A stretch of DNA of 9,037 bases from Chloroflexota bacterium. GTDB lineage: Bacteria > Chloroflexota > Dehalococcoidia > Tepidiformales > Tepidiformaceae. Both the position numbers and the translations under genes were made by a program. Where the stretch lies: positions 1 through 9,037 of the forward strand of contig JAKALX010000133.1 of assembly GCA_021823905.1 (NCBI GenBank), in the 5' to 3' direction. Under the pieces are notes generated by a model. It saw nothing but the letters and a program-made list of their open reading frames with translations, had not been told where the DNA came from and searched no databases. This document shows positions 1 through 6,854 of the stretch, piece after piece; the stretch's first letter is position 1, and each line of letters starts with the position of its first letter.

Positions 1-103
1 CGACGCGCTTGAACGCCTGGCTTCGCTGCTTCTCGAGCGCGAGTCCCTCGATAATGAGGACCTTCGCTTGTTGCTTGGACCGTTCGAAGCCGCGAAGGCC
101 TGA
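1..103 (+). CDS. ftsH: C-terminal end of an FtsH-type AAA+ zinc metalloprotease (partial)
   Basis: Only the last 33 codons are inside the window, read in the frame beginning at base 2 and stopping at TGA 101-103. The peptide reads ALERLASLLLERESLDNEDL and then RLLLGPFEAAKA. This is the typical last helix of FtsH, in which an 'ALDRLA..LLE.ETLD..EL..LL' pattern closes the M41 peptidase domain. FtsH is a hexameric inner-membrane ATP-dependent protease that degrades membrane and regulatory proteins. The AAA+ and HEXXH parts would lie upstream of the window. The gene converges on the leftward gene ending at 167. The call rests on one short helix, so another protein with a similar end cannot be excluded. 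Confidence 0.55.
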   Translation, partial: DALERLASLLLERESLDNEDLRLLLGPFEAAKA

Positions 104-166
104 AAACAGACCCCGCCCGGGAACAACGAACCTGCCTCACAACTTTCCGGCGACGAGCTCTGTCGG

Positions 167-835
167 TCACCGCAGCAATTGCGCGAATCTGGCAAATGCA
201 GCGGGCCACGCCCGTGCTCCTTGAAGCCATGATGCCGAACGTAGCACGATGAGCGAGACGACCGTCGTCGCCGTCCACAACCAAAGCGCGGCCGCGATTG
301 CGACCACAACTACATGACGCCGGAGGTCCGACTGCCGCGGGTCGATCTGAGTCAGGGGCGCGGTGAGCCCAACGCCGACGAACGCGGCAACCACGCCAAG
401 CCAGGCTCCCCTTGGTCGCACCAACCCGGCCAGGAGCAGCGGCGGCAAGACAATAGGCGAGAGCCAGTATGGCGAGATACCGATAAGAAATGACCGGACC
501 GCTGCGAGCGGGCCCGACAGTCGATATGACGTCACGCCCTCGTTGGTCTTTGCGGCAACGGCAGTTGGCGAAGCGCCAAGAAGGAGTGCGGCCATGGTGT
601 GTGTGAGTTCATGCTGCAGCGTATCGACGAAGCGGCCGCGCTGCGTGCGCCTCGCCAGGGCGTAGGCAATCGCACCAAGGAGTGCCCCGCCCAACACCCA
701 GAGGTCTTCGGGGTGGCGTGCCAGCGCGCGGGAGAATAGCCGGCCAGCGGTCGCGGGCGCCAGAACTGCAGGCATGCCGGCGAAGATGACGACACAAGCA
801 CCAAGAAGAACCTCAGCCGCGGAACGCCCCTTCAT
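167..835 (-). CDS. multi-pass membrane protein with HEXXH motif (M50/site-2-protease-like)
   Basis: About 222 residues from ATG 835 (a TTG lies one codon upstream at 838). A hydrophobic N-terminal segment, residues about 6-30, is followed by a second around 45-62. The zinc-peptidase motif HELTH lies at about residues 75-79, inside a hydrophobic stretch continuing MAALLLGA. Further membrane segments follow near 115-145, 147-165 and 178-200. A metal-binding HEXXH embedded in a membrane helix is characteristic of M50-type intramembrane proteases. I cannot point to the family's usual second-site NPDG-type motif; a PRQSDLRRH stretch near residue 170 could supply a third ligand, but that is inference. 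The gene starts 32 bases after the stop of the DUF932 gene on the same strand and has no clear Shine-Dalgarno or promoter of its own, so it may be the third gene of the helicase operon. It may instead be an unrelated membrane protein. Confidence 0.6.
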   Translation of the reverse strand: MKGRSAAEVLLGACVVIFAGMPAVLAPATAGRLFSRALARHPEDLWVLGGALLGAIAYALARRTQRGRFVDTLQHELTHTMAALLLGASPTAVAAKTNEGVTSYRLSGPLAAVRSFLIGISPYWLSPIVLPPLLLAGLVRPRGAWLGVVAAFVGVGLTAPLTQIDPRQSDLRRHVVVVAIAAALWLWTATTVVSLIVLRSASWLQGARAWPAAFARFAQLLR

Positions 836-867
836 CAAGGTGAGACTAGCACCGTTTCAGAGGGAGT

Positions 868-1941
868 TTACGCCGCGGAAGCTCGCGCGTCCTCTCTAGC
901 ATCGGCACCCCTGTCGCTCTTTGGTGGTTTCCGCAACCCGTGAATCAGGTAGAGACCCATGGCGTCCTCCAGGCGGCGTCGCCCGCTGTGGTCGAGGGAC
1001 TGGGCGATCCGCGTGAACGCCTGAACGATGTCGAAGCGTTGCACGCCCCACAGCGAGAGTCTCTCCATGGCGTCCGCCGTGACCCAACGCCCAACGCGGC
1101 CGCGCGGGCTGCCAAGGCGGAAGTGATAGAAGATGCGCTCGATCTCCTGGACGGGGTCCTCGATGCTCTTCGTGCGTGACTCCGCGAGGCGGCTGGCCAT
1201 ACCCTTGCCGTCTCGGACCACCTCCTCCAACGTCGAGCAAAGCACCGACCGAAAGGTGTCGCGGTCCATCCTCGTGTAGCGGGTCCGAAGGGCCTCCTGC
1301 GCCGAGGAAACATGTGTGAGGCCGTTCTGGCAGACAACCCGGACCAGCACGCAGCGGACCTCGAGCGGGTGGCAGCCCGTCTCGCTCGTGATGATGTCGA
1401 TCCCGGCGTAGGCAAGGTCCGGCTTCGTCGGCGTTCCGAGGTTCAAGGCTTCGCCCTGGATCAGGCGCAGGGTGAAGAAGTCCTCTTCGGCGTGGAGGTT
1501 AGTAACCGTGGCGCCAGCCTCGCCGGCAATCGAACTGACCTCGGCGAACACCTCGAGATCGTCGAGTCTGACGTAGCTCTGGGGCAGGATCGCCCTCACC
1601 TTCGGGAAGCCGACACCTTTGAGTCGGAGCAGGAATGGCTTTTCGTTCGTCTCGTCCGCCATCTCGAGGAAACACCGGAGCGCCTTCGCGGCCAGCGGGG
1701 CGGGCGCCCGTTCGACGAACTGAAGCGGCACGCCGGAGGTAGCGCAAAGCTGCGACAGCGCCGTCGGCAGGAGGCGGAGGACCTGGTCGCCGCCGTTGGC
1801 GCGGCGGACTAACCGAAAGCGCTTTTCGGGTGCCTGGAGCGGGTCGCCGATATCGATGCGGAGGCTCGACAACGGCGCATAGATATCCCTCGTGTCGGCA
1901 CGCTGCGTGCGAAGTACTTCCCCGACTGCTGATAACGGCAT
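868..1941 (-). CDS. DUF932-family (phage/plasmid-like) protein
   Basis: I chose the ATG at 1941 (357 residues). It lies 5 bases after the helicase stop, with AGGGG at 1954-1950 eight bases upstream. An in-frame ATG at 1968, overlapping the helicase end, is the alternative (366 residues). The core, residues about 115-210, carries the pattern I associate with DUF932: AILPQSYVRLDDLEVF, then a strand-rich stretch, then GIDIITSETGCHPLEV and RVVCQNGL. DUF932 proteins are common on phages, plasmids and integrative elements, and their biochemical role is not established. No catalytic motif or membrane segment is visible. The last 20 residues are charged and look disordered. The tight junction with the helicase suggests translational coupling and a shared task, perhaps on DNA, but that is inference from context. 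Confidence 0.7.
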   Translation of the reverse strand: MPLSAVGEVLRTQRADTRDIYAPLSSLRIDIGDPLQAPEKRFRLVRRANGGDQVLRLLPTALSQLCATSGVPLQFVERAPAPLAAKALRCFLEMADETNEKPFLLRLKGVGFPKVRAILPQSYVRLDDLEVFAEVSSIAGEAGATVTNLHAEEDFFTLRLIQGEALNLGTPTKPDLAYAGIDIITSETGCHPLEVRCVLVRVVCQNGLTHVSSAQEALRTRYTRMDRDTFRSVLCSTLEEVVRDGKGMASRLAESRTKSIEDPVQEIERIFYHFRLGSPRGRVGRWVTADAMERLSLWGVQRFDIVQAFTRIAQSLDHSGRRRLEDAMGLYLIHGLRKPPKSDRGADAREDARASAA

Positions 1942-1946
1942 CGCCC

Positions 1947-3548
1947 TCACCCCTGCTCGTCGCGCCATGTGACCTTGCCTCCTTCCCTGCACCAGGGTTC
2001 GCTGCACTTCTTGCAGAACTTCGCGGGCACCAGTCGCTTCTCGACGCAACGCGCCTTGACGCGGACGCGCCCCTCGCTGTCGACGAAGACGAAACGATTG
2101 GTGCCTGGGACGTGCGCCCAGCTTGGCGCCAGTTCGGAGTCCTCCGGCGTGGGTGACCTGGTCATCTCGATCGGTGCAACCGTGAAACCCTCTTCCTTGA
2201 GGACTCGCATCCTTTGGCGGGCGTGTGCCCTAAAGATTCCGGCCGTGTCGTCGTCGAAGAAATCCACGTAGAGGCAGGCGTCCTTGCCGGGCGCCCGCCG
2301 CATGCCTCGGCCAACGGCCTGCAGCACCTTCAGGCGCGACTTGAGGCCACCCGCTTGGATCAGCACGTGGATCCCGTCGATACTGACTCCTTCCTGGAAC
2401 AGGCCGGAGGTCGCGATCAGGCACTTGAGGCTGCTGCGGGCAAAGCATGCGGTGAGGTCGCGCAACTCGTTCCTCGGCGTACCGCCGTGCGCGAAGGCGG
2501 CGCCTTGCCCCACGAGGGCTCGCAGAGCGTGACCGTGCCGAACGTGATCCACAAGGAGGAGAACCGACCGGCCTCTTCCCGATTCCGCCTGCGCGACCTC
2601 GGTGATGAGGGCGTTTCTGTGCGCGTTGTCAACGATGAACCGGCGGTACAGGTCCCCAAACGGCTGCTCGGTCATGTCCGCATCGATGCGGCAGCGCACG
2701 AACCGGGTCTCGACCGGCGCCGCGTACCCCCTCTCGATCAGGAACTGCGCCGAGTACTTCCCGCCGGTGAGCGAGCCGCCGGCGAGGGCATCGAGCACCG
2801 CCTGGTCCTGGCCGCTGCGCACCGGAACCGCCGAGAGGTAGAAGTGGAAGCGCGGGTCGGCCCGGCGGATGACGTCGAAATAGGAGGCGGCGGCGGCGTG
2901 GTGGCCCTCGTCGAAGATGAGGGCGCCGCCGCGCCACGGATCCAGGTCAACCCGGTCCGCCTCGAGGCTTTGGACCAGCGCAACCGTGAGCGCGGCGGGC
3001 GCGCGCCGCCCGTCGCCGATCACGCCCGGCTCGACGCCGAGGTATGACCGCAGCGCTTTGATGGACTGGGCGAGGAGCGTCCGCGTCGTCACCAGATAGA
3101 GCGTGGGCAACGACAGCCTTGCGATCACCGCCGCTGCGAGGAGCGTCTTCCCGCCTCCGGTCCCGATGTCGATGACGCCGTGGCCGAGGCCGAGGGCGCG
3201 CTCGACAACTTCCTCCTGGTACTCCCTCAGAATATGCCCCGGCTGGAGGGTCCAACGGTCTCGCACTGCGGCCTGGGACCGCGCTTCGCGTATCCTGAGG
3301 CGGTAGCCGCATTTGCGGAGGAGGTGCTTGGCCTTCGCCAAGGCACCGTTCAGAACGGCATCTCGCCGCGGGTCGAAGATTTTGGCCCCGCCGGTACCGA
3401 TCATGAGCGCCTCATCCGAAACCGAGCCCGGCAGGTGTGGGTTGAGTTCACTGTCAAGCAACTGCCTCGGCAGCGCGGCACCTGGGGCATAAAGTCGCGA
3501 CTCCACGTTGCCCAAGTGGATCTCCACGAGCGCGTTAGTGAAGGCCAC
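1947..3548 (-). CDS. SF2 DEAD/DEAH-box helicase with C-terminal cysteine cluster
   Basis: About 533 residues from the GTG at 3548, chosen because GGAGAG sits at 3561-3556, seven bases upstream. A TTG ten codons earlier at 3578 has no such site. Helicase motifs appear in order: REYQEEVVERAL at about 108-119, Walker A GTGGGKT at about 129-135, motif II DEGHH at about 213-217, SAVP (motif III position) at about 239-242, the motif V region ATSGLFQEGVSID at about 379-391, and motif VI QAVGRGMRR at about 410-418. This matches the RecG/UvsW/XPB-like branch of SF2: an ATP-driven DNA or RNA translocase. The N-terminal 100 residues are not recognised. Four cysteines near 501, 512, 515 and 520 could bind a zinc ion. 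No nuclease domain is seen. The gene leads the leftward operon and is divergent from the repressor/ImmA pair. Confidence 0.85.
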   Translation of the reverse strand: MAFTNALVEIHLGNVESRLYAPGAALPRQLLDSELNPHLPGSVSDEALMIGTGGAKIFDPRRDAVLNGALAKAKHLLRKCGYRLRIREARSQAAVRDRWTLQPGHILREYQEEVVERALGLGHGVIDIGTGGGKTLLAAAVIARLSLPTLYLVTTRTLLAQSIKALRSYLGVEPGVIGDGRRAPAALTVALVQSLEADRVDLDPWRGGALIFDEGHHAAAASYFDVIRRADPRFHFYLSAVPVRSGQDQAVLDALAGGSLTGGKYSAQFLIERGYAAPVETRFVRCRIDADMTEQPFGDLYRRFIVDNAHRNALITEVAQAESGRGRSVLLLVDHVRHGHALRALVGQGAAFAHGGTPRNELRDLTACFARSSLKCLIATSGLFQEGVSIDGIHVLIQAGGLKSRLKVLQAVGRGMRRAPGKDACLYVDFFDDDTAGIFRAHARQRMRVLKEEGFTVAPIEMTRSPTPEDSELAPSWAHVPGTNRFVFVDSEGRVRVKARCVEKRLVPAKFCKKCSEPWCREGGKVTWRDEQG

Positions 3549-3555
3549 GAGTCGT

Positions 3556-3561
3556 CTCTCC
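3556..3561 (-). promoter_or_regulatory. ribosome binding site deciding the helicase GTG start
   Basis: GGAGAG on the minus strand lies seven bases before GTG 3548. It favours this start over the in-frame TTG at 3578, which has no purine-rich site at a suitable distance. Confidence 0.6.
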
Positions 3562-3619
3562 GGGATGTTGGCGCCCAAAAGGTCTCATGTCGGAGGCTTC
3601 GTTCGATATACCAAACGCT

Positions 3620-3648
3620 ATCGTAATGCTCTGCAAAACACTTGTCAA
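3620..3648 (-). promoter_or_regulatory. sigma70-type promoter for the helicase operon
   Basis: TTGACA at 3648-3643 is a perfect -35. After a 17-base spacer comes TACGAT at 3625-3620, matching four of six -10 bases including the key ones. Transcription would start near 3613, giving a leader of about 65 bases before GTG 3548. The -10 lies inside the left inner operator arm, so repression by occlusion is expected. Confidence 0.65.
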
Positions 3649-3672
3649 CCCCCAGCGAACATGGTGTACGAT
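3642..3672 (+). promoter_or_regulatory. promoter for the repressor/ImmA operon
   Basis: TTGTCA at 3642-3647 and TACGAT at 3667-3672 give a -35/-10 pair with a 19-base spacer, longer than ideal. The -35 overlaps that of the leftward promoter almost base for base, and the -10 hexamer is identical, so the two promoters would compete. A leader of about 70 bases would precede ATG 3750. The long spacer makes it the weaker of the two, which fits autoregulation of a repressor. Confidence 0.5.
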
Positions 3673-3749
3673 ATACGTTGTCAATGTCGAACGGGACTCG
3701 CCGGGTGGATTCACCTCGCCGAGGTCACCGTTCGGCAGAAGGGGCTTTG

Positions 3750-4160
3750 ATGACCGTGGCAGAGCGGGAGACGCTGGGCTCGAGGATTCGCGCCCTGCGG
3801 CAGGAACGCGGCTATAGCCTGCGCCGACTGGCGGGGGAGATCGATCTCTCGCCTGGATACCTCTCACAACTCGAGCGTGGTGAGGCCGAGAATCCATCCA
3901 AGCAGGTGCTGGAAAAGGTCGCGGAAGGACTTGGTGTTCACGTGTCACGGTTGCTCGGCGAGGAGCCCGGCCAGTATTCACCAAACGGCAAGCTGCCGCC
4001 GGCGCTCCAGGATTTCCTCGACGAGGCGCGGACCCGAGGCCTCGCTGTCTCTGACGCGGATGCGCAGATGCTGCTCGCCATCCGGTACCGCGGGCGCCAG
4101 CCGCGCACGTCGGGAGACTGGGCATTGCTGTACGATCTCATCGCACGGATCGTCAAATAG
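3750..4160 (+). CDS. XRE/CI-type helix-turn-helix repressor (ImmR-like)
   Basis: 136 residues from ATG 3750, preceded by AAGGGG at 3739-3744. Upstream in-frame ATGs (3642, 3684) fall in the promoter region and were rejected. Residues about 9-66 form a clear HTH_3 domain: LGSRIRALRQERGYSLRRLA, then a recognition helix around SPGYLSQLERGE, then LEKVAEGLGVHVSRLLG. The remaining 65 residues, with a PPALQDFLDEA stretch, form a short helical tail that may serve dimerisation or be the ImmA target. Placed directly before an ImmA/IrrE peptidase, the gene resembles ICE and phage repressors that are cleaved by their partner protease. It probably represses the divergent helicase promoter and its own. Confidence 0.85.
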   Translation: MTVAERETLGSRIRALRQERGYSLRRLAGEIDLSPGYLSQLERGEAENPSKQVLEKVAEGLGVHVSRLLGEEPGQYSPNGKLPPALQDFLDEARTRGLAVSDADAQMLLAIRYRGRQPRTSGDWALLYDLIARIVK

Positions 4161-4168
4161 GGAGGAGG
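4161..4168 (+). promoter_or_regulatory. strong Shine-Dalgarno deciding the ImmA GTG start
   Basis: GGAGGAGG directly follows the repressor stop codon (4158-4160) and ends two bases before GTG 4171. It favours GTG 4171 over ATG 4231, although the latter also follows a G-rich stretch. Confidence 0.65.
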
Positions 4169-4170
4169 GC

Positions 4171-5118
4171 GTGAGGCCATTGACTGCCGCTTCGGCGCTT
4201 GGGCCACCTATTCCCACCGCGGATGGGGGGATGGACGGGATTCGTACTGCGGTGGTGGCGAGGGCAGGGCGGCTCATTGAGCTCACACGGCGCGAGTTCC
4301 CCCAGTGGGCGCCCCCGCCCTTCTCACCTGACGTCTATGCGCAAGCCATTGGAATCTCGATCATCGAATCCCACGAACTGGTCCATTGGGACGCCTTGCT
4401 CGTTCCAACCGGCACGACACTGCAGATCATCTGCAACGCGAGGGGACGGAACGCCGGCCGCCGCCGGTTCTCGATCGCACACGAACTCGTCCACTGTTTC
4501 TTTGCCGATGCAGACGAGCGCTACCACATGCGCACCCGCCATCGTGCCGAGTACTACCGGAACGACGAGGCGCGGTTCCTCGAGCGCTTGTGCGACACTG
4601 GCGCCGCTGAGCTGCTCATGCCTCAGCCATGGTTTGCCGAAGCTGTTCAGCGCCGCGGGCGCACTGCGCAGGCGGTGCCTCTGCTCGCCGAGGAGTTCGG
4701 TGTTTCGCTGGAAGCGACCGCTCTGAGGTTGGTCGAAACCGCTTCCGAGCCTTGCGCAATCGCGTTCTTCGACCTTGCCGCCAAGCCCTCGGTCGAGGAG
4801 AGACTTGGTCGAAGGCAGGCCGCTAGGGGCGACACCGTAGCCTACCGTGTCAAGCGTGCGTTCAGATCGCCGGGCTTTCCGTACCTGATCCCAGAGGGCA
4901 AGTCAGTGCCGTCCGAATCGGCAATCTACCGCGCGTCCCTGCAGAACAGTGAGTTGGTTGCCGTCGACGCCCTCTCCTTGGGTGGGGGCGAACCGCACCT
5001 CACGCGGGTTTCAGCCTTTCCCCTGCACCGACACAACTCGATGGACGCTCCCCCGAGGGTTGTGGCGATCCTGCGCGTTGCCGAAACCGATCGACGCCCT
5101 GCGGCCCAGGCTACCTAG
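4171..5118 (+). CDS. ImmA/IrrE-family zinc metallopeptidase
   Basis: 315 residues from GTG 4171. The family signature RRRFSIAHELVH places zinc ligands at His104 and His108 with catalytic Glu105. LERLCDTGAAELLMP at about 137-151 supplies the usual third-ligand helix (Glu138) and the conserved AELLMP. Residues 155-190 form the helical segment that normally follows. The C-terminal 120 residues, including FPYLIPEGKSVPSES, are the kind of accessory domain found in long IrrE/ImmA proteins and may sense a signal. Family members cleave XRE-type repressors: ImmA cuts ImmR in ICEBs1, and IrrE/PprI cuts DdrO in Deinococcus. The 10-base gap to the repressor gene supports the same pairing here. The protein is cytoplasmic by appearance. 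A second HELVH string at 68-72 is noted under findings. Confidence 0.9.
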   Translation: MRPLTAASALGPPIPTADGGMDGIRTAVVARAGRLIELTRREFPQWAPPPFSPDVYAQAIGISIIESHELVHWDALLVPTGTTLQIICNARGRNAGRRRFSIAHELVHCFFADADERYHMRTRHRAEYYRNDEARFLERLCDTGAAELLMPQPWFAEAVQRRGRTAQAVPLLAEEFGVSLEATALRLVETASEPCAIAFFDLAAKPSVEERLGRRQAARGDTVAYRVKRAFRSPGFPYLIPEGKSVPSESAIYRASLQNSELVAVDALSLGGGEPHLTRVSAFPLHRHNSMDAPPRVVAILRVAETDRRPAAQAT

Positions 5119-5235
5119 ATGAGAGGTCAATCTGGCTAGCTCAGGATTCGAGATTCCGGTGTGTGCGGAGGATCTCTTCGGTTGCAAGGAATCGCTAGGT
5201 CAGCACGATGCAGGGAGGGCGGCAAGGCATCGGCG

Positions 5236-5907
5236 TCATGTCCGCGGTTGATCGATTCTGTTTCTCTTTTGGTGACCCGGTTTCTCTGTGAGGTCAACCT
5301 GCCTGACAATCCCGGAAGGGCCGGTCCTGGGCGGAAAGAAAATGCCGTCTGCTTCAAGGTTCTTGAATAGTGTGTTCCAGCTTTCGGGGTCCAGGGGGGC
5401 CAGCGGGCTCCCTCGCCGTCCGCGGCTGATCCAGCGGAGCTGCCAGTAGGTCGGCTTCGCGATGATCGCCTCGTCAAGGAGTATAGCGGTCGTCACGGTG
5501 GGTCGCCAGCCGCGCGTGGAGGCCTCGCGGAAACAATCGTAGTTGGAGCGAAGGAATGCTGCGACGACTCGTTCCTGGTGATTGGGCGCAGTCCCTGGAG
5601 GCGCATCGAGCGATCGCCCCGGGAGCGCCGGAACGAGTCTGTACCGGCGCTCAGTGCCGAAGTGGTAGTGGAGAACCCCGATGTTTCCGCGGAAGGACGT
5701 GATACCGGGCCAGCCGGCCTCGTTGGTGGCCACGCGGCGGAACGACCACGAAAGCGTCTCGTTCCCGTGCTCAGGGTGGCGGGAGTAGGAAAGGGTCATG
5801 TGGACTCGCCGCAGGCCTCGTCCCCTCGCCGCATCAGCGAAGATGGCAGGATTGTGGTCGACCTCCTCAAACTGCGCCGGGAATCTGGCCAGACTCCTGT
5901 CCGCCAA
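5236..5907 (-). CDS. hypothetical protein A (223 residues), founder of a duplicated family
   Basis: The start is TTG 5907, preceded by AAGGAGG at 5920-5914 with six bases between, a near-ideal site. I do not recognise the family. The N-terminal half has the stretches HNPAIFADAA, HMTLSYSRHPEHGNETLSWS and VLHYHFGTERRYRL, mostly predicted strands with many aromatic residues. The middle has NHQERVVAAFLRSNYDCF and TAILLDEAIIAKPTYWQLRW. The C-terminal 40 residues are basic and proline-rich. No signal peptide or membrane segment is seen. Conservation of the first 100 residues in the broken copy at 8545-8225 shows that this reading frame is real. It converges with the ImmA gene across 117 bases in which I see no clear terminator. 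Confidence 0.7.
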   Translation of the reverse strand: MADRSLARFPAQFEEVDHNPAIFADAARGRGLRRVHMTLSYSRHPEHGNETLSWSFRRVATNEAGWPGITSFRGNIGVLHYHFGTERRYRLVPALPGRSLDAPPGTAPNHQERVVAAFLRSNYDCFREASTRGWRPTVTTAILLDEAIIAKPTYWQLRWISRGRRGSPLAPLDPESWNTLFKNLEADGIFFPPRTGPSGIVRQVDLTEKPGHQKRNRIDQPRT

Positions 5908-5913
5908 GTTGAA

Positions 5914-5920
5914 CCTCCTT
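5914..5920 (-). promoter_or_regulatory. ribosome binding site for the TTG start of gene A
   Basis: AAGGAGG on the minus strand, six bases before TTG 5907. It is the reason for accepting a TTG start. Confidence 0.65.
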
Positions 5921-6043
5921 CAGCCGATGACCCGTAGTTGCGCTGCCCCCTTTGCCTCCTTGCAACGGGACAAGCATACCCTGACCGCCGAAGTGCGGCG
6001 AAGGCTCAGCCAGGGGAGAGTCGCTGTGACTGGGACCCTGAAC

Positions 6044-6317
6044 GGGCGATTGCTGCCCAGACCCCTGCCCAGAGCCCAACAAGACGCCGTGCCGCACGGC
6101 ACACTTCGCCAACCTCCAACTGGTGCGACGGTCGAGTCCGTCGACACGAAGCCGCGCCCTCGCACTTGGGGTGGATCCCGACTCGCACCGTCGCCCTACG
6201 CGACCTTCCAACAGTACGAGTGGCAGCTGAAGTGGTACGTCAGGCCGGGCCGCGGGGGCATCTTGTGACTTGCCTTTGAGCCCCTGGCCAAACCTACGGC
6301 TGCCGCCCTGTAATCAA
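6044..6317. repeat. 274-base direct repeat, copy 1
   Basis: It matches 7065-7338 without gaps at an offset of 1021 bases. I count about ten mismatches, so about 96% identity. The edges are sharp: GGGCGAT on the left and TAATCAA on the right, with no terminal inverted repeats or obvious target duplication. It contains two hairpins: GCCGTG/CACGGC around CCG (6086-6100), and a GTG-CGACGG/CCGTCG-CAC stem with one bulged A (6123-6147). It fills most of the 502-base gap between genes A and B. The flanks 5908-6043 and 6318-6409 show nothing else I recognise apart from the gene A leader. It could be a mobile repeat, a recombination site or a structured RNA. I see no transposase. Confidence 0.85.
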
Positions 6318-6409
6318 TTCCCTTCCTCTCAGACAACCGCCCCCAAAGCGTCTCATCGAACCATGGATTTGCCCCACCTCATCGAGACCAGTGGCCCGAC
6401 GGCCAGTTC

Positions 6410-6841
6410 TCAACTGCTTGCATAGGTGACCCGCAGAAGCGTTCGGGCCTCGCCCATCGAGATGCGGAAGCGCTCGAACATGGTGAGGTGGCCGCCTTGG
6501 TGTCCTGGAGGCAACGGCTCGCCAATCCGGGGCGCAAACGCGGAGTGCACCATCTTCTCTCCCATCGAATTCCCTTCCCAACGCCTCAGGTAAGATTCCA
6601 AGGCGTCGAGCGTCACCATGACGTGAAGGTGCAGGAGCGGATCGTCCGGTGTATCGATCAGTGCGAGCTCACTCTCCCGGCCCTTCCCGACCGTGAGGTA
6701 CCGCCCATCGGCATCCTCTGTATAGGAGAGCCAGATTCCGCCGCTGTGGGAGCGGTGGACACCGCCGTCCTTGAGGGTGTTCAAGTGAAGTTCGAAGATC
6801 AAAGCCTCTGCGACCCTCTGGAGCACCGCCTTCTCGGTCAA
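6410..6841 (-). CDS. hypothetical protein B (143 residues)
   Basis: The start is TTG 6841, with AAAGGAG at 6854-6848 six bases upstream. I do not recognise the family. The protein is small, cytoplasmic by appearance and slightly acidic. It opens with a helix (EKAVLQRVAEALIFELHLN), followed by strands (GIWLSYTEDADGRYLTVG, LLHLHVMVTLDALESYLRRW) and ends with ERFRISMGEARTLLRVTYA. The alternating pattern resembles small immunity or chaperone-like proteins, but that is only an impression. It lies between the two 274-base repeats in the same orientation as gene A. The strong Shine-Dalgarno and the lack of a competing frame support it as a real gene. Confidence 0.65.
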   Translation of the reverse strand: MTEKAVLQRVAEALIFELHLNTLKDGGVHRSHSGGIWLSYTEDADGRYLTVGKGRESELALIDTPDDPLLHLHVMVTLDALESYLRRWEGNSMGEKMVHSAFAPRIGEPLPPGHQGGHLTMFERFRISMGEARTLLRVTYASS

Positions 6842-6847
6842 TCTTGA

Positions 6848-6854
6848 CTCCTTT
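6848..6854 (-). promoter_or_regulatory. ribosome binding site for the TTG start of gene B
   Basis: AAAGGAG on the minus strand, six bases before TTG 6841, the same arrangement as at gene A. Confidence 0.6.

Larger units (their letters stand above)
3601..3692. promoter_or_regulatory. dyad-symmetric operator region between divergent promoters
   Basis: The intergenic region is an imperfect mirror image about base 3646. The outer arms are GTTCGA (3601-3606) and TCGAAC (3687-3692). The inner arms are TACGATAGCGTT read leftward from 3625 and TACGATATACGTT read rightward from 3667. An extra CGATATAC at 3604-3611 repeats the one at 3669-3676. XRE/CI-type repressors bind such short inverted sites, so the likely ligand is the repressor encoded at 3750. 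Binding at the inner arms would cover both -10 hexamers. The symmetry is seen directly; the bound protein is inferred. Confidence 0.6.

Noticed and set aside
1312..3047. Long plus-strand open frames opposite the helicase and DUF932 genes
   Set aside because: They are antisense to genes with clear motifs and have the Arg/Ala/Pro-rich composition of shadow frames in GC-rich DNA.
3535..4125. Minus-strand open frame of 196 codons across the control region and repressor gene
   Set aside because: It lies antisense to the clear XRE gene and through the divergent promoters, is rich in Arg/Pro/Ala, and shows no family motif. It is a high-GC shadow frame.
5119..5235. Terminator or small gene between the convergent ImmA and A genes
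   Set aside because: No GC hairpin followed by a T run, and no start with a ribosome-binding site, could be found in these 117 bases.
6044..6317. Integron attC site
   Set aside because: A GCCCAAC string fits one attC core half, but no matching GTTRRRY core is found in the repeat. At 274 bases it is also too long, and no integrase is visible.
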